Assembly: GCA_963678585.2 (NCBI GenBank)
Contig: CAXXGA010000003.1
Coordinates: 1 to 64,000, forward strand
Origin: Breoghania sp963678585
GTDB lineage: Bacteria > Pseudomonadota > Alphaproteobacteria > Rhizobiales > Stappiaceae
Direction: 5' to 3'
DNA length: 64,000 nt
The notes under the pieces were generated by a model, which saw nothing but the letters and a program-made list of their open reading frames with translations, was not told the origin of the DNA and did no database searches. The translations under genes were made by a program, and so were the position numbers. Below, piece after piece: positions 1 to 11,519 of this stretch (position 1 is its first letter; each line of letters starts with the position of its first letter).

Positions 1-2590
<2,590 letters not shown>

Positions 2591-2626
2591 TCTTGCCTTC
2601 AGTCCTGCGCCGCCGCTGCGGGCGCC

Positions 2627-3274
2627 CTAACATCCGTCGGTCATGCGTTCGTTTGCGGCGGAATCTGCCCGGAACCTGTCCAGCGCGCAAGCGCACGCCA
2701 TGAAACTTTTGCTCGCCCGGCCCGCGAGAATTGCAGCATGTATCACATTTGCCCGCCCCAATGCCAAATCCAATTGGCCTGAAGTGAACATTCGCAGGAC
2801 CGGGGGGCCGCCGTCCGGTCCAAAACGCGCCACCCGGATGGCGGCGAGTTTTCGTATTCCGTCTTCCGCCGCGTCCGATGCGTGCACCAGCGCGGCGAGA
2901 TCGTCTTTCTTCAACACGGCCTCAACCTTGGAGAAGCCGGTTATCACTGCGCCCGACTTGCGAGCCAGCCCGAGAGCGCCCAGCGCATGTGCGTAGAGAC
3001 GTTCCTCCACACGATCCGCAAGGCCGGGCTCGACGCGCACATCGGACTTGAAGCCACGGGAAAAGACCCGCTTCTTCTCAGCCGTCTCGACGCAGTGGCG
3101 CGTCGCATTCACCCAGACGCCGCGGCCCGGAAGCTCCCGCTTCAGATCCGCGACGACCGATCCGTCCGGCGCCAGCACGAAACGGATCATTTCATCGACG
3201 GGGCGAACCTCGCGCGTCACCGCGCACTGGCGCTCCGTCGGCTCAGATTTGCCGGACCCGGATCGACGAGACAT
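2627..3274 (-). CDS. RNA-binding protein, YlxR domain fused to L7Ae/YlxQ-like domain
   Basis: This 215-residue protein lies between nusA and infB, the usual place of ylxR in bacteria. The N-terminal half (about residues 10-95) has the YlxR (DUF448) pattern: RQCAVTRE, MIRFVLAPDG and LPGRGVWV. The C-terminal half (about 100-195) looks like the L7Ae/YlxQ RNA-binding fold, with ALGLARKSGAVITGFSKVE near its start. In Firmicutes the two domains are separate genes, while alphaproteobacteria commonly carry this fusion. The role is probably in transcription/translation or ribosome-related RNA binding, but the exact function is not established. The ATG at 3274 has a good GGGAGG ribosome site seven bases upstream. 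The gene starts 29 nt after nusA and ends 36 nt before infB, consistent with one transcript. Confidence 0.88.
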   Translation of the reverse strand: MSRRSGSGKSEPTERQCAVTREVRPVDEMIRFVLAPDGSVVADLKRELPGRGVWVNATRHCVETAEKKRVFSRGFKSDVRVEPGLADRVEERLYAHALGALGLARKSGAVITGFSKVEAVLKKDDLAALVHASDAAEDGIRKLAAIRVARFGPDGGPPVLRMFTSGQLDLALGRANVIHAAILAGRASKSFMACACALDRFRADSAANERMTDGC

Positions 3275-3303
3275 GACGACGACCTCCCGGCCCGATTGTA
3301 AGC

Positions 3304-5085
3304 TCAGCGCGCGTCTTCCTCGTCGCCTTCGACCTCTGCCTCGGCTTCAGTCTCAGCCTCAGCTTCGTCTTCGGCATCGGAGGCAGGCGTGGAGAACATC
3401 GCTTCCGCGGCTTCCAGAGCCTCGGCCGCGCCTGCATCGCGCTGCCCCGCTTCCGGAGCGGCGAAGAAGCCGTCATCGGCCTCTTCCGTCTCGCTCTCTT
3501 CCTCGATCTCTTCTTCCGGCTCCTCGACGATCAGATCCTCGGCGGAGATCCAGCCTGCGGCCACACGCGCCTGCATGATCAGCTGCTCGGCTTCCGCCTT
3601 GGAAAGATCGAAGCCGGTGAGCGCGCCGGTGAAGCGGGTCAGCTCACCGTCCTTGCGCTCGCTCCAGCCGATCAGGTCGTCGGTCGCACAACCGGCGAGA
3701 TCCTCGATCGACTTGATGTCGTCCTTGCCCAGCGCAACCATCATCGCCGTGGTCACACCGTCGATTTCGCGCAGCTCGTCTTCCACGCCGAGTTCCCGGC
3801 GCTCCGCGTCGAGCTTGGCTTCCAGCTCTTCCAGATGCTCGCGACCGCGGGCCTGAAGCTCTTCCGCCGTCTCCGTGTCGAAGCCCTCGATGGAGGCGAT
3901 TTCGTCCGGATCGACATAGGCCACTTCCTCCACGGAGGTGAAGCCCTCGGAGGCCAGAAGCTGCGCGACCATCTCGTCGACATTCAGCGCTTCGGTGAAG
4001 AGCTGGCTGCGCTCGGCAAATTCCTTCTGACGGCGCTCGCTCTCGTCGGCTTCCGTCATGATGTCGATATCCCAGCCGGTGAGCTGGGAGGCCAGACGCA
4101 CGTTCTGGCCGCGACGGCCGATGGCCAGCGAAAGCTGGTCGTCGGGAACCACGACCTCGATGCGCTCGGCGTCTTCGTCGAGCACGACCTTGGCCACTTC
4201 CGCGGGCTGGAGCGCGTTGACGATGAAGGTCGCCGCGTCCGGGTTCCACGGGATGATGTCGATCTTCTCGCCCTGCAGCTCGCCGACGACCGCCTGAACG
4301 CGGGAGCCGCGCATGCCGACGCAGGCGCCGACGGGATCGATGGAGCTGTCACGCGAGATCACCGCGATCTTGGCGCGCGAGCCCGGGTCGCGGGCAACCG
4401 AGCGGATCTCGATGATGCCGTCGTAGATTTCCGGCACTTCCTGCGCGAACAGCTTCGCCATGAACTGCGGATGCGTGCGCGACAGGAAAATCTGCGGGCC
4501 GCGCTGCTCGCGACGCACATCATGTATGTAGGCGCGGATGCGATCGCCAGTGCGGAAAGCTTCGCGCGGGATCAATTCGTCGCGACGCACGATGGCTTCG
4601 GCGCGGCCCATGTCCACGATCACGTTGCCGTATTCCACGCGCTTGACCACGCCGTTGGCGATCTCGCCGATGCGGTCCTTGAATTCGTCGTACTGGCGGT
4701 CGCGCTCGGCTTCGCGCACCTTCTGCACGATCACCTGCTTGGCGGACTGGGCGGCGATGCGGCCGAAATCCAGCGGCGGCAGCGGTTCGGAGATGAAATC
4801 GCCGATCTGCGCTTCCGGATTGCGGGCGCGGGCGTCCTCGAGCAGAATCTCCGTGGAGACATTCTCAAGATCTTCCACCACCTGAAGGAGGCGCTGAAGC
4901 CGGATCTCGCCGGTCTTGGGGTTGATCTCCGCCTTGACCTCGGTCTCAGAGCCGTAGCGCGAGCGTGCGGCCTTCTGGATCGCGTCTTCCATCGCCTCGA
5001 TGACGATCTGACGATCGATCACCTTCTCGCGGGCAACGGCGTCCGCAATCTGCAGCAATTCCAGGCGGTTCGCACTGACAGCCAT
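3304..5085 (-). CDS. nusA: Transcription termination/antitermination factor NusA
   Basis: NusA binds RNA polymerase and nascent RNA and modulates pausing, termination and antitermination. The protein begins MAVSANRLELLQIADAVARE, followed by the N-terminal polymerase-binding domain, an S1 domain (about residues 130-200), and KH domains with VGACVGMRGSRVQAVV and LAIGRRGQNVRLA. Helix-hairpin-helix-like acidic repeats and a strongly acidic Glu/Ala/Asp tail follow. Two in-frame ATGs exist, at 5091 and 5085. I chose 5085 because the AAGGAG site (5093-5098) lies seven bases before it but only one base before the upstream ATG. This gives 593 residues, normal for alphaproteobacteria. It follows rimP after about 176 nt and precedes ylxR. 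Confidence 0.95.
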   Translation of the reverse strand: MAVSANRLELLQIADAVAREKVIDRQIVIEAMEDAIQKAARSRYGSETEVKAEINPKTGEIRLQRLLQVVEDLENVSTEILLEDARARNPEAQIGDFISEPLPPLDFGRIAAQSAKQVIVQKVREAERDRQYDEFKDRIGEIANGVVKRVEYGNVIVDMGRAEAIVRRDELIPREAFRTGDRIRAYIHDVRREQRGPQIFLSRTHPQFMAKLFAQEVPEIYDGIIEIRSVARDPGSRAKIAVISRDSSIDPVGACVGMRGSRVQAVVGELQGEKIDIIPWNPDAATFIVNALQPAEVAKVVLDEDAERIEVVVPDDQLSLAIGRRGQNVRLASQLTGWDIDIMTEADESERRQKEFAERSQLFTEALNVDEMVAQLLASEGFTSVEEVAYVDPDEIASIEGFDTETAEELQARGREHLEELEAKLDAERRELGVEDELREIDGVTTAMMVALGKDDIKSIEDLAGCATDDLIGWSERKDGELTRFTGALTGFDLSKAEAEQLIMQARVAAGWISAEDLIVEEPEEEIEEESETEEADDGFFAAPEAGQRDAGAAEALEAAEAMFSTPASDAEDEAEAETEAEAEVEGDEEDAR

Positions 5086-5261
5086 CGTCATTCTCCTTGC
5101 ATCGCGAAGGGTCTCTGCCCTCGGTTCCCGCGATTGCTTGCCTCTTCGTCATGTCCGGAGCCCACCGGCTCCGGCCCTCCCGGCACGTCGCCATCCGCGT
5201 TGGCGCCGGCGTGCCGCGAAAACTCTTCTCCGTCCGCCGCAACCTTGCGGTGGACTTATGT

Positions 5262-5819
5262 TCAGTTCCCGTCGCCCCCGGGAGCCACACCCGCATTCTG
5301 GGCGGCGGCGATCAGGGCGTCGGTCAGGATCAGTTTGGCCTCCGCGATATCGGCGAGAGGCACCCAGTAGGTGTCGGGCTTGTCGGTCGGCGCATCCGGG
5401 ATGCGCACGCCCGCGGTCTCCTCGCGCACACCCAGAAGGATGCCGCGGAACCGCTTGCGCCCGTCATGGGGCATGTCCATCTCGATGCGGGCCTCATGGC
5501 CCGACCAGCGGTCGAAATCTTCCGCGCGAACCAGCGGGCGGTCGATACCGGGTGAAGAGACCTCCAGATTATACGCCCCGGAGATCGGATCTTCCACATC
5601 CAGCACCGGCGAAAGCGCCCGGCTGATGGCCTCGCAGCCCTCGACATCCATCGTGCCGTCGGCGCGTTCGGCCATGATCTGCAGCGTGCCGCCGTTCAGC
5701 CCCGTGTAGCGAACCCGCACGAGGCGGAAGCCGAGATCCTCGATCACCGGCTCGGCGAGCGCGGCAACGCGGGCATCCAGACCCTTTTCAACAACAATAC
5801 GCGGGGCGTTCTCGGACAT
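5262..5819 (-). CDS. rimP: Ribosome maturation factor RimP
   Basis: RimP assists maturation of the 30S subunit. This 185-residue protein shows the family core: an N-terminal domain ending in VEGCEAISRALSPVLD, then YNLEVSSPGIDRPL, the signature stretch of RimP, followed by a small SH3-like C-terminal domain. The length is slightly over the E. coli protein because of an Ala/Gly-rich tail, as usual in Hyphomicrobiales. It is the first gene of the rimP-nusA-ylxR-infB operon. A rho-independent terminator at 5968-6000 separates it from trmB upstream, so its promoter should lie between about 5820 and 5965, although no clean -35/-10 pair was seen there. Confidence 0.95.
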   Translation of the reverse strand: MSENAPRIVVEKGLDARVAALAEPVIEDLGFRLVRVRYTGLNGGTLQIMAERADGTMDVEGCEAISRALSPVLDVEDPISGAYNLEVSSPGIDRPLVRAEDFDRWSGHEARIEMDMPHDGRKRFRGILLGVREETAGVRIPDAPTDKPDTYWVPLADIAEAKLILTDALIAAAQNAGVAPGGDGN

Positions 5820-5967
5820 GGCACCTCTTCTTCACGGCCCGTCGGGACCGGCGTGTCTTCTCAGCGTCTCCCATCGGCGGCGGCAGGGCGCCGGGGCAGG
5901 TTTCAGGCAAGGCTGCGATCCCGGTGTTTCAACCGGCAGCGCCGCATCGCCAACCGTCGCGCCTAAC

Positions 5968-6000
5968 AAAAAAGAGCGGGACCCGGCGGGACCCACTCTC
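5968..6000 (-). terminator. Rho-independent terminator between trmB and rimP
   Basis: Read on the minus strand, GAGTGGG pairs with CCCGCTC (one G-T wobble) and an inner CCC/GGG pair closes the loop. The stem is followed directly by a run of six T (5968-5973). It lies 138 nt beyond the trmB stop and about 150 nt before the rimP start, so it ends the trmB transcript and makes rimP the head of the next operon. The rest of the 318-nt gap (5820-6137) holds no gene. Confidence 0.8.
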
Positions 6001-6137
6001 TAACTGCCCGTATTGGCCGATGGAGAATTTGAACTTGGGCGAAATATAGTCAAATACGCCGCGGACGCAAGCCCGGAAGTGGCCCGACTGTCCCGCAGCA
6101 GGTCTGCCACCCCTTCGAAAGCACCGGAAATCAGCCC

Positions 6138-6824
6138 TTAAAGACGACGGAACGTCAGGTAGTAGCCGCGTCGGCCTTCCCGGTAGGCCTTTGCCTCGTA
6201 ACGGGTGGAAGGCCAGCCCTCCCATGGCTCCAGCCAGTCCGAGGCCCGTTCGGCGGTCCATTCGAAACAGGGATGGGCGCGAACATGGCGCAAGGTCCAG
6301 TCCACATAGGTGTCGATGTCGCTTGCGAAGCGGAATTCCGAGCCCGGCTTCAGGACGCGGGCAATCCGGTCGAGATTTTCCGGGCCGACGAAGCGGCGCT
6401 TCCAGTGGCGGCGCTTGGGCCAGGGATCGGGATAAAGCAGGTAGGCCCGGTCGATGGAGGCTTCCGGCATCCAGTCCAGCAGATTGATGGCGTCGTCGTT
6501 ATAGAGGCGGATATTGTCCAGCCCGCCGGTCTCGATCGCCGACAACGCCTTGGCCATGCCGTTGATGAAGGGCTCCACGCCAATAAAGCCTGCATCGGGG
6601 CTTTCCGTGGCGCGGTGGATGAGGTGCTCGCCGCCGCCGAAGCCGATTTCCAGCGTGATTTCTTTAACGGGGCGCGGAAACAGCGCATCGAGACGATCCG
6701 GGGCCGGGTCGTCGAGATCGATTGCGAGCTTCGGCAACAGGTCCGCCATGCGTCCGGCCTGTCCCTGCCTCAGCGCCTTGCCCTTGCGCCGCCCGAAAAA
6801 GGCGCCTTCGTAAGTGTCGTTCAT
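6138..6824 (-). CDS. trmB: tRNA (guanine-N7-)-methyltransferase TrmB
   Basis: TrmB uses S-adenosylmethionine to form m7G46 in tRNA variable loops. Seen here are the SAM-binding LEIGFGGGEHL, the GVEPFINGMAKAL segment, and the family signature YPDPWPKRRHWKRRFV, followed by the ERASDWLEPWEGWPSTRYE region typical of the C-terminus. The reading frame is open further upstream, but homology begins at MNDTYEGAFFGRRKGK, so I take the ATG at 6824, giving 228 residues. The Shine-Dalgarno match there is weak. It lies downstream of metK, separated by a terminator hairpin at 6844-6869. Having its SAM-producing neighbour next to it is a conserved arrangement in Hyphomicrobiales. Confidence 0.93.
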   Translation of the reverse strand: MNDTYEGAFFGRRKGKALRQGQAGRMADLLPKLAIDLDDPAPDRLDALFPRPVKEITLEIGFGGGEHLIHRATESPDAGFIGVEPFINGMAKALSAIETGGLDNIRLYNDDAINLLDWMPEASIDRAYLLYPDPWPKRRHWKRRFVGPENLDRIARVLKPGSEFRFASDIDTYVDWTLRHVRAHPCFEWTAERASDWLEPWEGWPSTRYEAKAYREGRRGYYLTFRRL

Positions 6825-6843
6825 GGTGTCTTCATCATGCACG

Positions 6844-6869
6844 AAAAGCCGACCCCGAAGGGGCCGGCT
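6844..6869 (-). terminator. metK terminator hairpin
   Basis: On the minus strand a ten-base-pair stem (AGCCGGCCCC with GGGGTCGGCT, one G-T wobble) closed by a short TTC loop is followed by TTTT. It sits 29 nt past the metK stop and just before the trmB start, so trmB either depends on read-through or has its own start. Confidence 0.7.
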
Positions 6870-6897
6870 TTCCGCATCGTGTTCACACGCCGTGTCT

Positions 6898-8070
6898 TCA
6901 GGCCACGGCCGCCTTGATGGCGTCGACCAGATCGGTCTTCTCCCAGGAGAAGCCGCCGTCCGCATCCGGCGTCCGGCCGAAGTGGCCGTAGGCTGCGGTG
7001 CGGGCGTAGATCGGGCGGTTGAGCTTCAGATGCTCGCGAATGCCGCGCGGCGTCAGGTTCATCACCTCGCGCAGGACCTTCTCGAGCTTCGCCTCGTCAA
7101 CCTCGCCGGTGCCGTGCAGGTCCACATAGACCGACAGCGGCTCGGAGACCCCAATAGCGTAGGAGAGCTGGATCGTGCAACGCTCCGCGAGACCGGCGGC
7201 AACCACGTTCTTGGCGAGGTAGCGCGCTGCATAGGCTGCGGAACGGTCCACCTTGGTGGGATCCTTGCCGGAGAAGGCGCCGCCGCCATGGGGCGCGGCA
7301 CCGCCATAGGTGTCGACGATGATCTTGCGACCGGTCAGGCCGCAGTCGCCGTCCGGACCGCCGATGACGAATTTGCCGGTCGGGTTGACGTGCCAGACGG
7401 TATCAGCCGAAATCCAGCCATCGGGCACGGAGCTGCGGATGTACGGGTCGACGATGGCACGCACGTCCTGCGGGGAGAGCGAGGCGTCGACGTGCTGGGT
7501 GGAGAGCACGATGGAGGTGATGCCGACGGGCTTGCCGTCGACGTATTTCACCGTGACTTGGCTCTTGGCGTCGGGGCCGAGCGGCGACTTCGGATCGGAC
7601 TTGCGAACGTCCGCCAGCGTCTGGAGGATCTTGTGGGAGAACTGGATCGGAGCCGGCATCAGCTCTTCGGTCTCGCGGCAGGCGTAGCCGAACATGATGC
7701 CCTGATCGCCCGCGCCCTCGTCCTTGTTGCCGGCGCTGTCGACGCCCTGGGCGATGTCGGCGGACTGGGAATGCAGATGCACCGCGACGTCGGCGGTCTC
7801 CCAGTGGAAGCCCTCCTGCGCGTAGCCGATATCCTTCACCGCAAGCCGCGCCAGATGCGCGAGATACTCATGCGTGATTTCTTCCGGTCCGCGGGTCTCA
7901 CCCGCGATCACGATCCGGTTGGTCGTTGCCAATGTTTCGCACGCAACGCGTGCCTCGGGCATGGCGCCGAGGAAGGCGTCCACGATCGTATCGGAGATAC
8001 GGTCGCAAACCTTGTCAGGATGTCCTTCAGACACCGACTCACTGGTGAAGAGATAGTCTTTGCGGGCCAA
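6898..8070 (-). CDS. metK: S-adenosylmethionine synthase
   Basis: MetK makes S-adenosylmethionine from ATP and methionine in the cytosol. The protein begins with DYLFTSESVSEGHPDKVCDR, contains the signature GAGDQGIMFGYA and the P-loop-like GGGAFSGKDPTKVDRSAAYA, and ends normally. The start is not ATG. Two candidates exist: GTG at 8076 and TTG at 8070. I prefer TTG because AAGGA lies eight bases upstream, against about three for GTG, and because it gives the usual N-terminus M-A-R-K-D (390 residues). No SAM-responsive riboswitch was recognised in the leader. Confidence 0.93.
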   Translation of the reverse strand: MARKDYLFTSESVSEGHPDKVCDRISDTIVDAFLGAMPEARVACETLATTNRIVIAGETRGPEEITHEYLAHLARLAVKDIGYAQEGFHWETADVAVHLHSQSADIAQGVDSAGNKDEGAGDQGIMFGYACRETEELMPAPIQFSHKILQTLADVRKSDPKSPLGPDAKSQVTVKYVDGKPVGITSIVLSTQHVDASLSPQDVRAIVDPYIRSSVPDGWISADTVWHVNPTGKFVIGGPDGDCGLTGRKIIVDTYGGAAPHGGGAFSGKDPTKVDRSAAYAARYLAKNVVAAGLAERCTIQLSYAIGVSEPLSVYVDLHGTGEVDEAKLEKVLREVMNLTPRGIREHLKLNRPIYARTAAYGHFGRTPDADGGFSWEKTDLVDAIKAAVA

Positions 8071-8385
8071 TTTCACGGTCCTTCTGGGAAAAAAGTGCTG
8101 GAAACCCGGCAGGCGGACGCCCGCCGAGAGGCCTGAGGAGGTTGCAGGGATTGGCCGCAAGGTCAAGCCCCGCAAGTGACGGACAACGCCGTTGAAGCCG
8201 TTGGAAACGCCATTTCGCGGCCTCTGCGGAGCAAGGCCGGAGGCATTCTCGCAAAACATGCCCAATTGCCTGCTAACAAAGGTGAAATCGGATCGAAAGC
8301 CGTTTCGGCAAAGCCCTTGATGTGACGTTGGAAGCGTGTCGTGAAACAGCCGCCGCAATAGACTTCAGAAAAATAACAAGATTGG

Positions 8386-8419
8386 AAAAAACCTGCCGCG
8401 CGGGCGCTCCCTTGCGGCA
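8386..8419 (-). terminator. Putative terminator of the Xre gene transcript
   Basis: On the minus strand TGCCGC pairs with GCGGCA, with an inner GGG/CCC pair in the loop, followed by GG and six T (8386-8391). It lies about 290 nt beyond the Xre stop and upstream of metK, so it would insulate metK from upstream transcription. Confidence 0.6.
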
Positions 8420-8645
8420 ATCAAGCCGCGAGTCGCAGAAAATGGTCGGATTGCTGCTGCGCTTGCCGGCCCGTCACGTTCCCCAGGCATTCAAACAGGC
8501 CATTCGGCCGGGCACGCGAGCCTTGCAACGGGCGCGAACCGGGGCGGATGCCATGGAAAAGACACCGGGCAGAGAAGCGGAAGAAAAGCGGGAGCGGCCA
8601 TCAGACGCGGGCCAGAGAGTGCAGCCAGGAGTGCAGGTCATTGAC

Positions 8646-8667
8646 AGGCCGCCCGTGCGGGCGGCCT
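8646..8667. repeat. Perfect nine-base-pair hairpin after the Xre gene
   Basis: AGGCCGCCC and GGGCGGCCT flank a GTGC loop. It sits 41 nt past the Xre stop codon. No T run follows on either strand, so it may stabilise the 3' end of the mRNA rather than terminate on its own. Confidence 0.55.
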
Positions 8668-8707
8668 GAGATCGTTCAGCGCTATCGACGCAACCCGGGC
8701 CTGAGGA

Positions 8708-9115
8708 TCAGGCCTCCTCACCCGCAACCGAGCGTACCAGATCGACGATCCGACGACGTACGCGGCTGTCTTCGATGCGCACGAAGGCGCGGTTGAGCGC
8801 CAGACCTTCCGAACTGGACAGAAAGTCCACCACATAGGAGGTGGGCTGGGCCTCGGCGAACCCGCCGCCTTCATCGGGGGTGCCCGGAGCATCCTCGAAG
8901 AAGAACGAAATCGGCACTTTCAGAACCGTTGCGATGTGCTGCAGCCGGCTGGCGCCGACACGGTTGGTGCCCTTTTCGTATTTCTGGATCTGCTGGAATG
9001 TAATGCCAAGATTTTCTCCGAGCTTTTCCTGAGACATTCCAAGCATCATGCGACGTAGTCGGATGCGACTGCCGACGTGCACGTCTATGGGGTTGGGTGC
9101 TTTTTTACTGGGCAT
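8708..9115 (-). CDS. Xre-family helix-turn-helix regulator (PraR/SinR type)
   Basis: A 135-residue regulator. The HTH spans about residues 15-70, with RIRLRRMMLGMSQEKLGENL and then GITFQQIQKYEKGTNR as the recognition region. A short C-terminal arm ends DLVRSVAGEEA. The start at 9115 is ATG with GAAGG eight bases upstream; an ATG at 9130 overlaps that ribosome site and is less likely. The same type of gene sits between lnt and metK across Hyphomicrobiales, where the Rhizobium and Azorhizobium homologue PraR affects quorum sensing and attachment. That function is inferred here from position and family only. A TTAC-CTT-GTAA palindrome upstream (9275-9285) could be its own operator. Confidence 0.85.
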   Translation of the reverse strand: MPSKKAPNPIDVHVGSRIRLRRMMLGMSQEKLGENLGITFQQIQKYEKGTNRVGASRLQHIATVLKVPISFFFEDAPGTPDEGGGFAEAQPTSYVVDFLSSSEGLALNRAFVRIEDSRVRRRIVDLVRSVAGEEA

Positions 9116-9626
9116 TTTTTTCGCCTTCATTGTTTTCGTCAAAGCCAGCGGCATCCTCCGCCGCAACCAAGGCATCGCCTGCGCTCTGCGCCTCCCACTC
9201 CCATGCGAGACAGCGGCGATTCCCGTTGCACCCGTCGCCTACCGCGGATCACCTCCGTATTCGGCTTCGACAACTTACCTTGTAATACTAACCCCTGCGG
9301 CAGTTTACAGAAACCCCACACACCGCCCCCGGACAGGACGTCGCCCTCTCCCCTGCCGCACGCCGTTTCGGCCATCACAGAAGGATCGGATACAGGCATG
9401 GTCAGCGTTGGCCGGCCGGAAAGAAGAGCTTGCTCGAGCAGCCCGGCAACGACCTGTTCATACGGTTGGGGCAGCCGCCGATCTCCGCTTCATCCCGCCT
9501 TTACGACGAGTTGCAAAGCAGCGTTCCACCCCCGCAATTTGCTTGCGATGGCTGAATAATGCCCGTTACCGTATATCATAGTCAATTAATACAATATGTT
9601 GTTTTTCACATGGGCCGTTCCGGCAA
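9116..9626. other. Intergenic region between the Xre gene and lnt
   Basis: No gene is supported in these 511 nt. A small palindrome TTACCTTGTAA (9275-9285) overlaps a minus-strand -10-like TAGTAT (9285-9290), which would suit an autoregulated Xre promoter, though no good -35 was found. Close to the lnt stop, 9575-9610 is a markedly AT-rich patch in an otherwise GC-rich stretch and could also hold a promoter. Confidence 0.4.
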
Positions 9627-11243
9627 TCAGCGCGGACGCGAAATGCGCCGCCGGAAGGCCCCTGCAAGGGCAAATATTGCCCCGATAGCCAAGGCAAGCG
9701 GCCAGTCTCCGACCCTTGCGTAAAGGGGTGGTTCGTCGGCCCCGGGGAGGGCTGAATCGAACGCCCCGGCGCGCCCCAGCGGCAATTTGCCGCGCAGGCG
9801 TCCGCGCGAATCAATGACGGCGGAGATGCCCGTATTGGCGTCGCGAACGACCGGCAGCCCCTCCTCCACGGCCCTCAGCCGCGTCTGGCGCAGGTGCTGG
9901 TGGGGGCCGGGCGTATCGCCGAACCAGGAGTCGTTGGTCAGGTTCAGCAACCAGCCCGGACGCGCGCCGTCGGGAACGACCGCCAGCGGGAAAATCGCCT
10001 CGTAGCAGATGAGCGGCGAGAAAGCAGGGGCACGGGGCGCCGTCAGGTTGCGGCGCGCATAACCTCTGGTGAACCCGCCGGGCGTGCGCACCAGGTTTTC
10101 CACCCCGAGTTTCGTCAGCAGATCCCTCAGAGGAAGGTATTCGCCGAAGGGCACCAGATGAACCTTGTCGTAGGCTTCGGTGATGGTTGCATCGTCGGCG
10201 ATCACATAGACCGAATTGTAGTAGTCGGTTTCGTGACCGGGCCGGGGCTTGGCCGCCGGTTCCGCGCGCGCCGCCCCCGTGATCAGGACCGTGCCCTGCG
10301 GCAGAAGGGTATCGATGGCGGCCAGCGCGCCGGGCTGCTCGGTCAGGATGAAGGGAAAGGCGGATTCCGGCCAGATCAGGTGTGTGATGGCGTCGAGACG
10401 GGTGTCGTTCGGGCCAAGCGGCGCTGCCGACAGGTCCAGATAGCGCTCGAAGATCCATTGCTCGTTGCCCGGCGCCCATTTTTCCGCCTGCGGAATGTTG
10501 GGCTGGACGATACGCAGGCGCACGTCCGGCACGTCCGCCGGACCTTCCTGAGAGAGCCGGAACGCGCCATAACCCAGACAGGTCGCGAAAAGAACGGCGG
10601 CCGCCCCGACAAGCGCGAGCCGCCTGCGCGGCGCGGTCGCATCGGCCAGAACCGCGGGACTTGCAAAGACGATGACGGCGACGAGGCCCAAACCGTAGAC
10701 GCCGATCAGGGCGGCCGGCTGCATCATCACCGTGTTGGCGGCGAAGCCGTAGCCGATGGCGTTCCACGGGAAACCGGTCAGCACATGGCCGCGCAGCCAT
10801 TCGAACCCCGCCAGACTTGCGGCCAGAACCAGAACGCGGGTGCCGCCCTCCCTCCAGAAGAGCCGCGCCACAAGCGCCGCGCCTGCCCAGAAGAGCGCCA
10901 GCCCCGCAGGCATGGCGAGGACGGCGAAGGGGATCATCCACGCGAAGGCGTCCGCCTCCACCAGAAAGGCGGAGCCGATCCACCACAGCCCGGCCAGAAA
11001 GTAGCCGAAACCGAACCACCAGCCGACGGCGGCGGCGGCGCGAAGCGAGCGACGCAGGCCTTCCGCCTCATCGGTGACGGTGGCGTCGAGCAGCCAGACA
11101 AGACCGGGAAATGAAAGCCAGAGAACGAAGAACCAGTCGTAGGGCGCCTGTGAGAAGGAGGCGAGCGCCCCCAGCACGAAGGCGGCGGTCCAGCGCCGCC
11201 AGCCCCACGTCAAGATCAACCTGTCGGCCAGAGCATGGATCAT
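9627..11243 (-). CDS. lnt: Apolipoprotein N-acyltransferase
   Basis: Lnt adds the third acyl chain to the N-terminal cysteine of lipoproteins at the periplasmic face of the inner membrane. The 538-residue protein has a hydrophobic N-terminal half with several membrane segments (about residues 20-225), then a nitrilase-like domain. The Glu-Lys-Cys triad appears as WPESAFPF, YDKVHLVPFGEYLP and ICYEAIFP, and NLTNDSWFG follows as expected. A final membrane segment ends in a basic tail. In related genomes lnt usually follows corC directly. Here a FIST/GGDEF-EAL pair on the opposite strand separates them, so lnt needs its own promoter in 11244-11519. Confidence 0.95.
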   Translation of the reverse strand: MIHALADRLILTWGWRRWTAAFVLGALASFSQAPYDWFFVLWLSFPGLVWLLDATVTDEAEGLRRSLRAAAAVGWWFGFGYFLAGLWWIGSAFLVEADAFAWMIPFAVLAMPAGLALFWAGAALVARLFWREGGTRVLVLAASLAGFEWLRGHVLTGFPWNAIGYGFAANTVMMQPAALIGVYGLGLVAVIVFASPAVLADATAPRRRLALVGAAAVLFATCLGYGAFRLSQEGPADVPDVRLRIVQPNIPQAEKWAPGNEQWIFERYLDLSAAPLGPNDTRLDAITHLIWPESAFPFILTEQPGALAAIDTLLPQGTVLITGAARAEPAAKPRPGHETDYYNSVYVIADDATITEAYDKVHLVPFGEYLPLRDLLTKLGVENLVRTPGGFTRGYARRNLTAPRAPAFSPLICYEAIFPLAVVPDGARPGWLLNLTNDSWFGDTPGPHQHLRQTRLRAVEEGLPVVRDANTGISAVIDSRGRLRGKLPLGRAGAFDSALPGADEPPLYARVGDWPLALAIGAIFALAGAFRRRISRPR

Positions 11244-11519
11244 CGCGAAATCCCGAATATCGGCCGCCCGAATCGACGCCTCGGCGACCGCCGCATCATG
11301 TGCGCAGCCGGTCGATGCGGGTCAAGTCCGCGCAGGGCCCGGGATGCGACATCAGGGCCTTTCCTGATCTGCCCTGACGACAGGGGAATATTAGGAGTTC
11401 CGGTGCTATGTGGTCGGCTAATCATGCCGAGCGGTCCCTTCACCGCAGGCGTTCTTCCAACGCGGCAGGGCCCTTGCGGGCTCTCGCCCGATCCCCAGCG
11501 TATTGGCGAGTTAACTTCG

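Larger units (their letters stand above)
8071..8707. other. Intergenic region between metK and the Xre gene
   Basis: No convincing gene lies in these 637 nt. The metK-proximal part (8071-8385) should contain the metK promoter and leader, but no good -35/-10 pair stood out. A minus-strand terminator (8386-8419) and a perfect hairpin (8646-8667) divide the rest. The transcript between the Xre stop and the terminator would be a roughly 290-nt untranslated tail or a separate small RNA. Confidence 0.5.

Noticed and set aside
3835..5370. 511-residue plus-strand open frame opposite nusA
   Set aside because: Antisense shadow of nusA with no recognisable domain.
8161..8230. SAM/SAH-type riboswitch before metK
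   Set aside because: The minus strand contains AACGGCTTCAACGGCG, loosely like part of the SAM/SAH motif, but the downstream element overlapping the ribosome site is missing and the match is a direct repeat within the leader.
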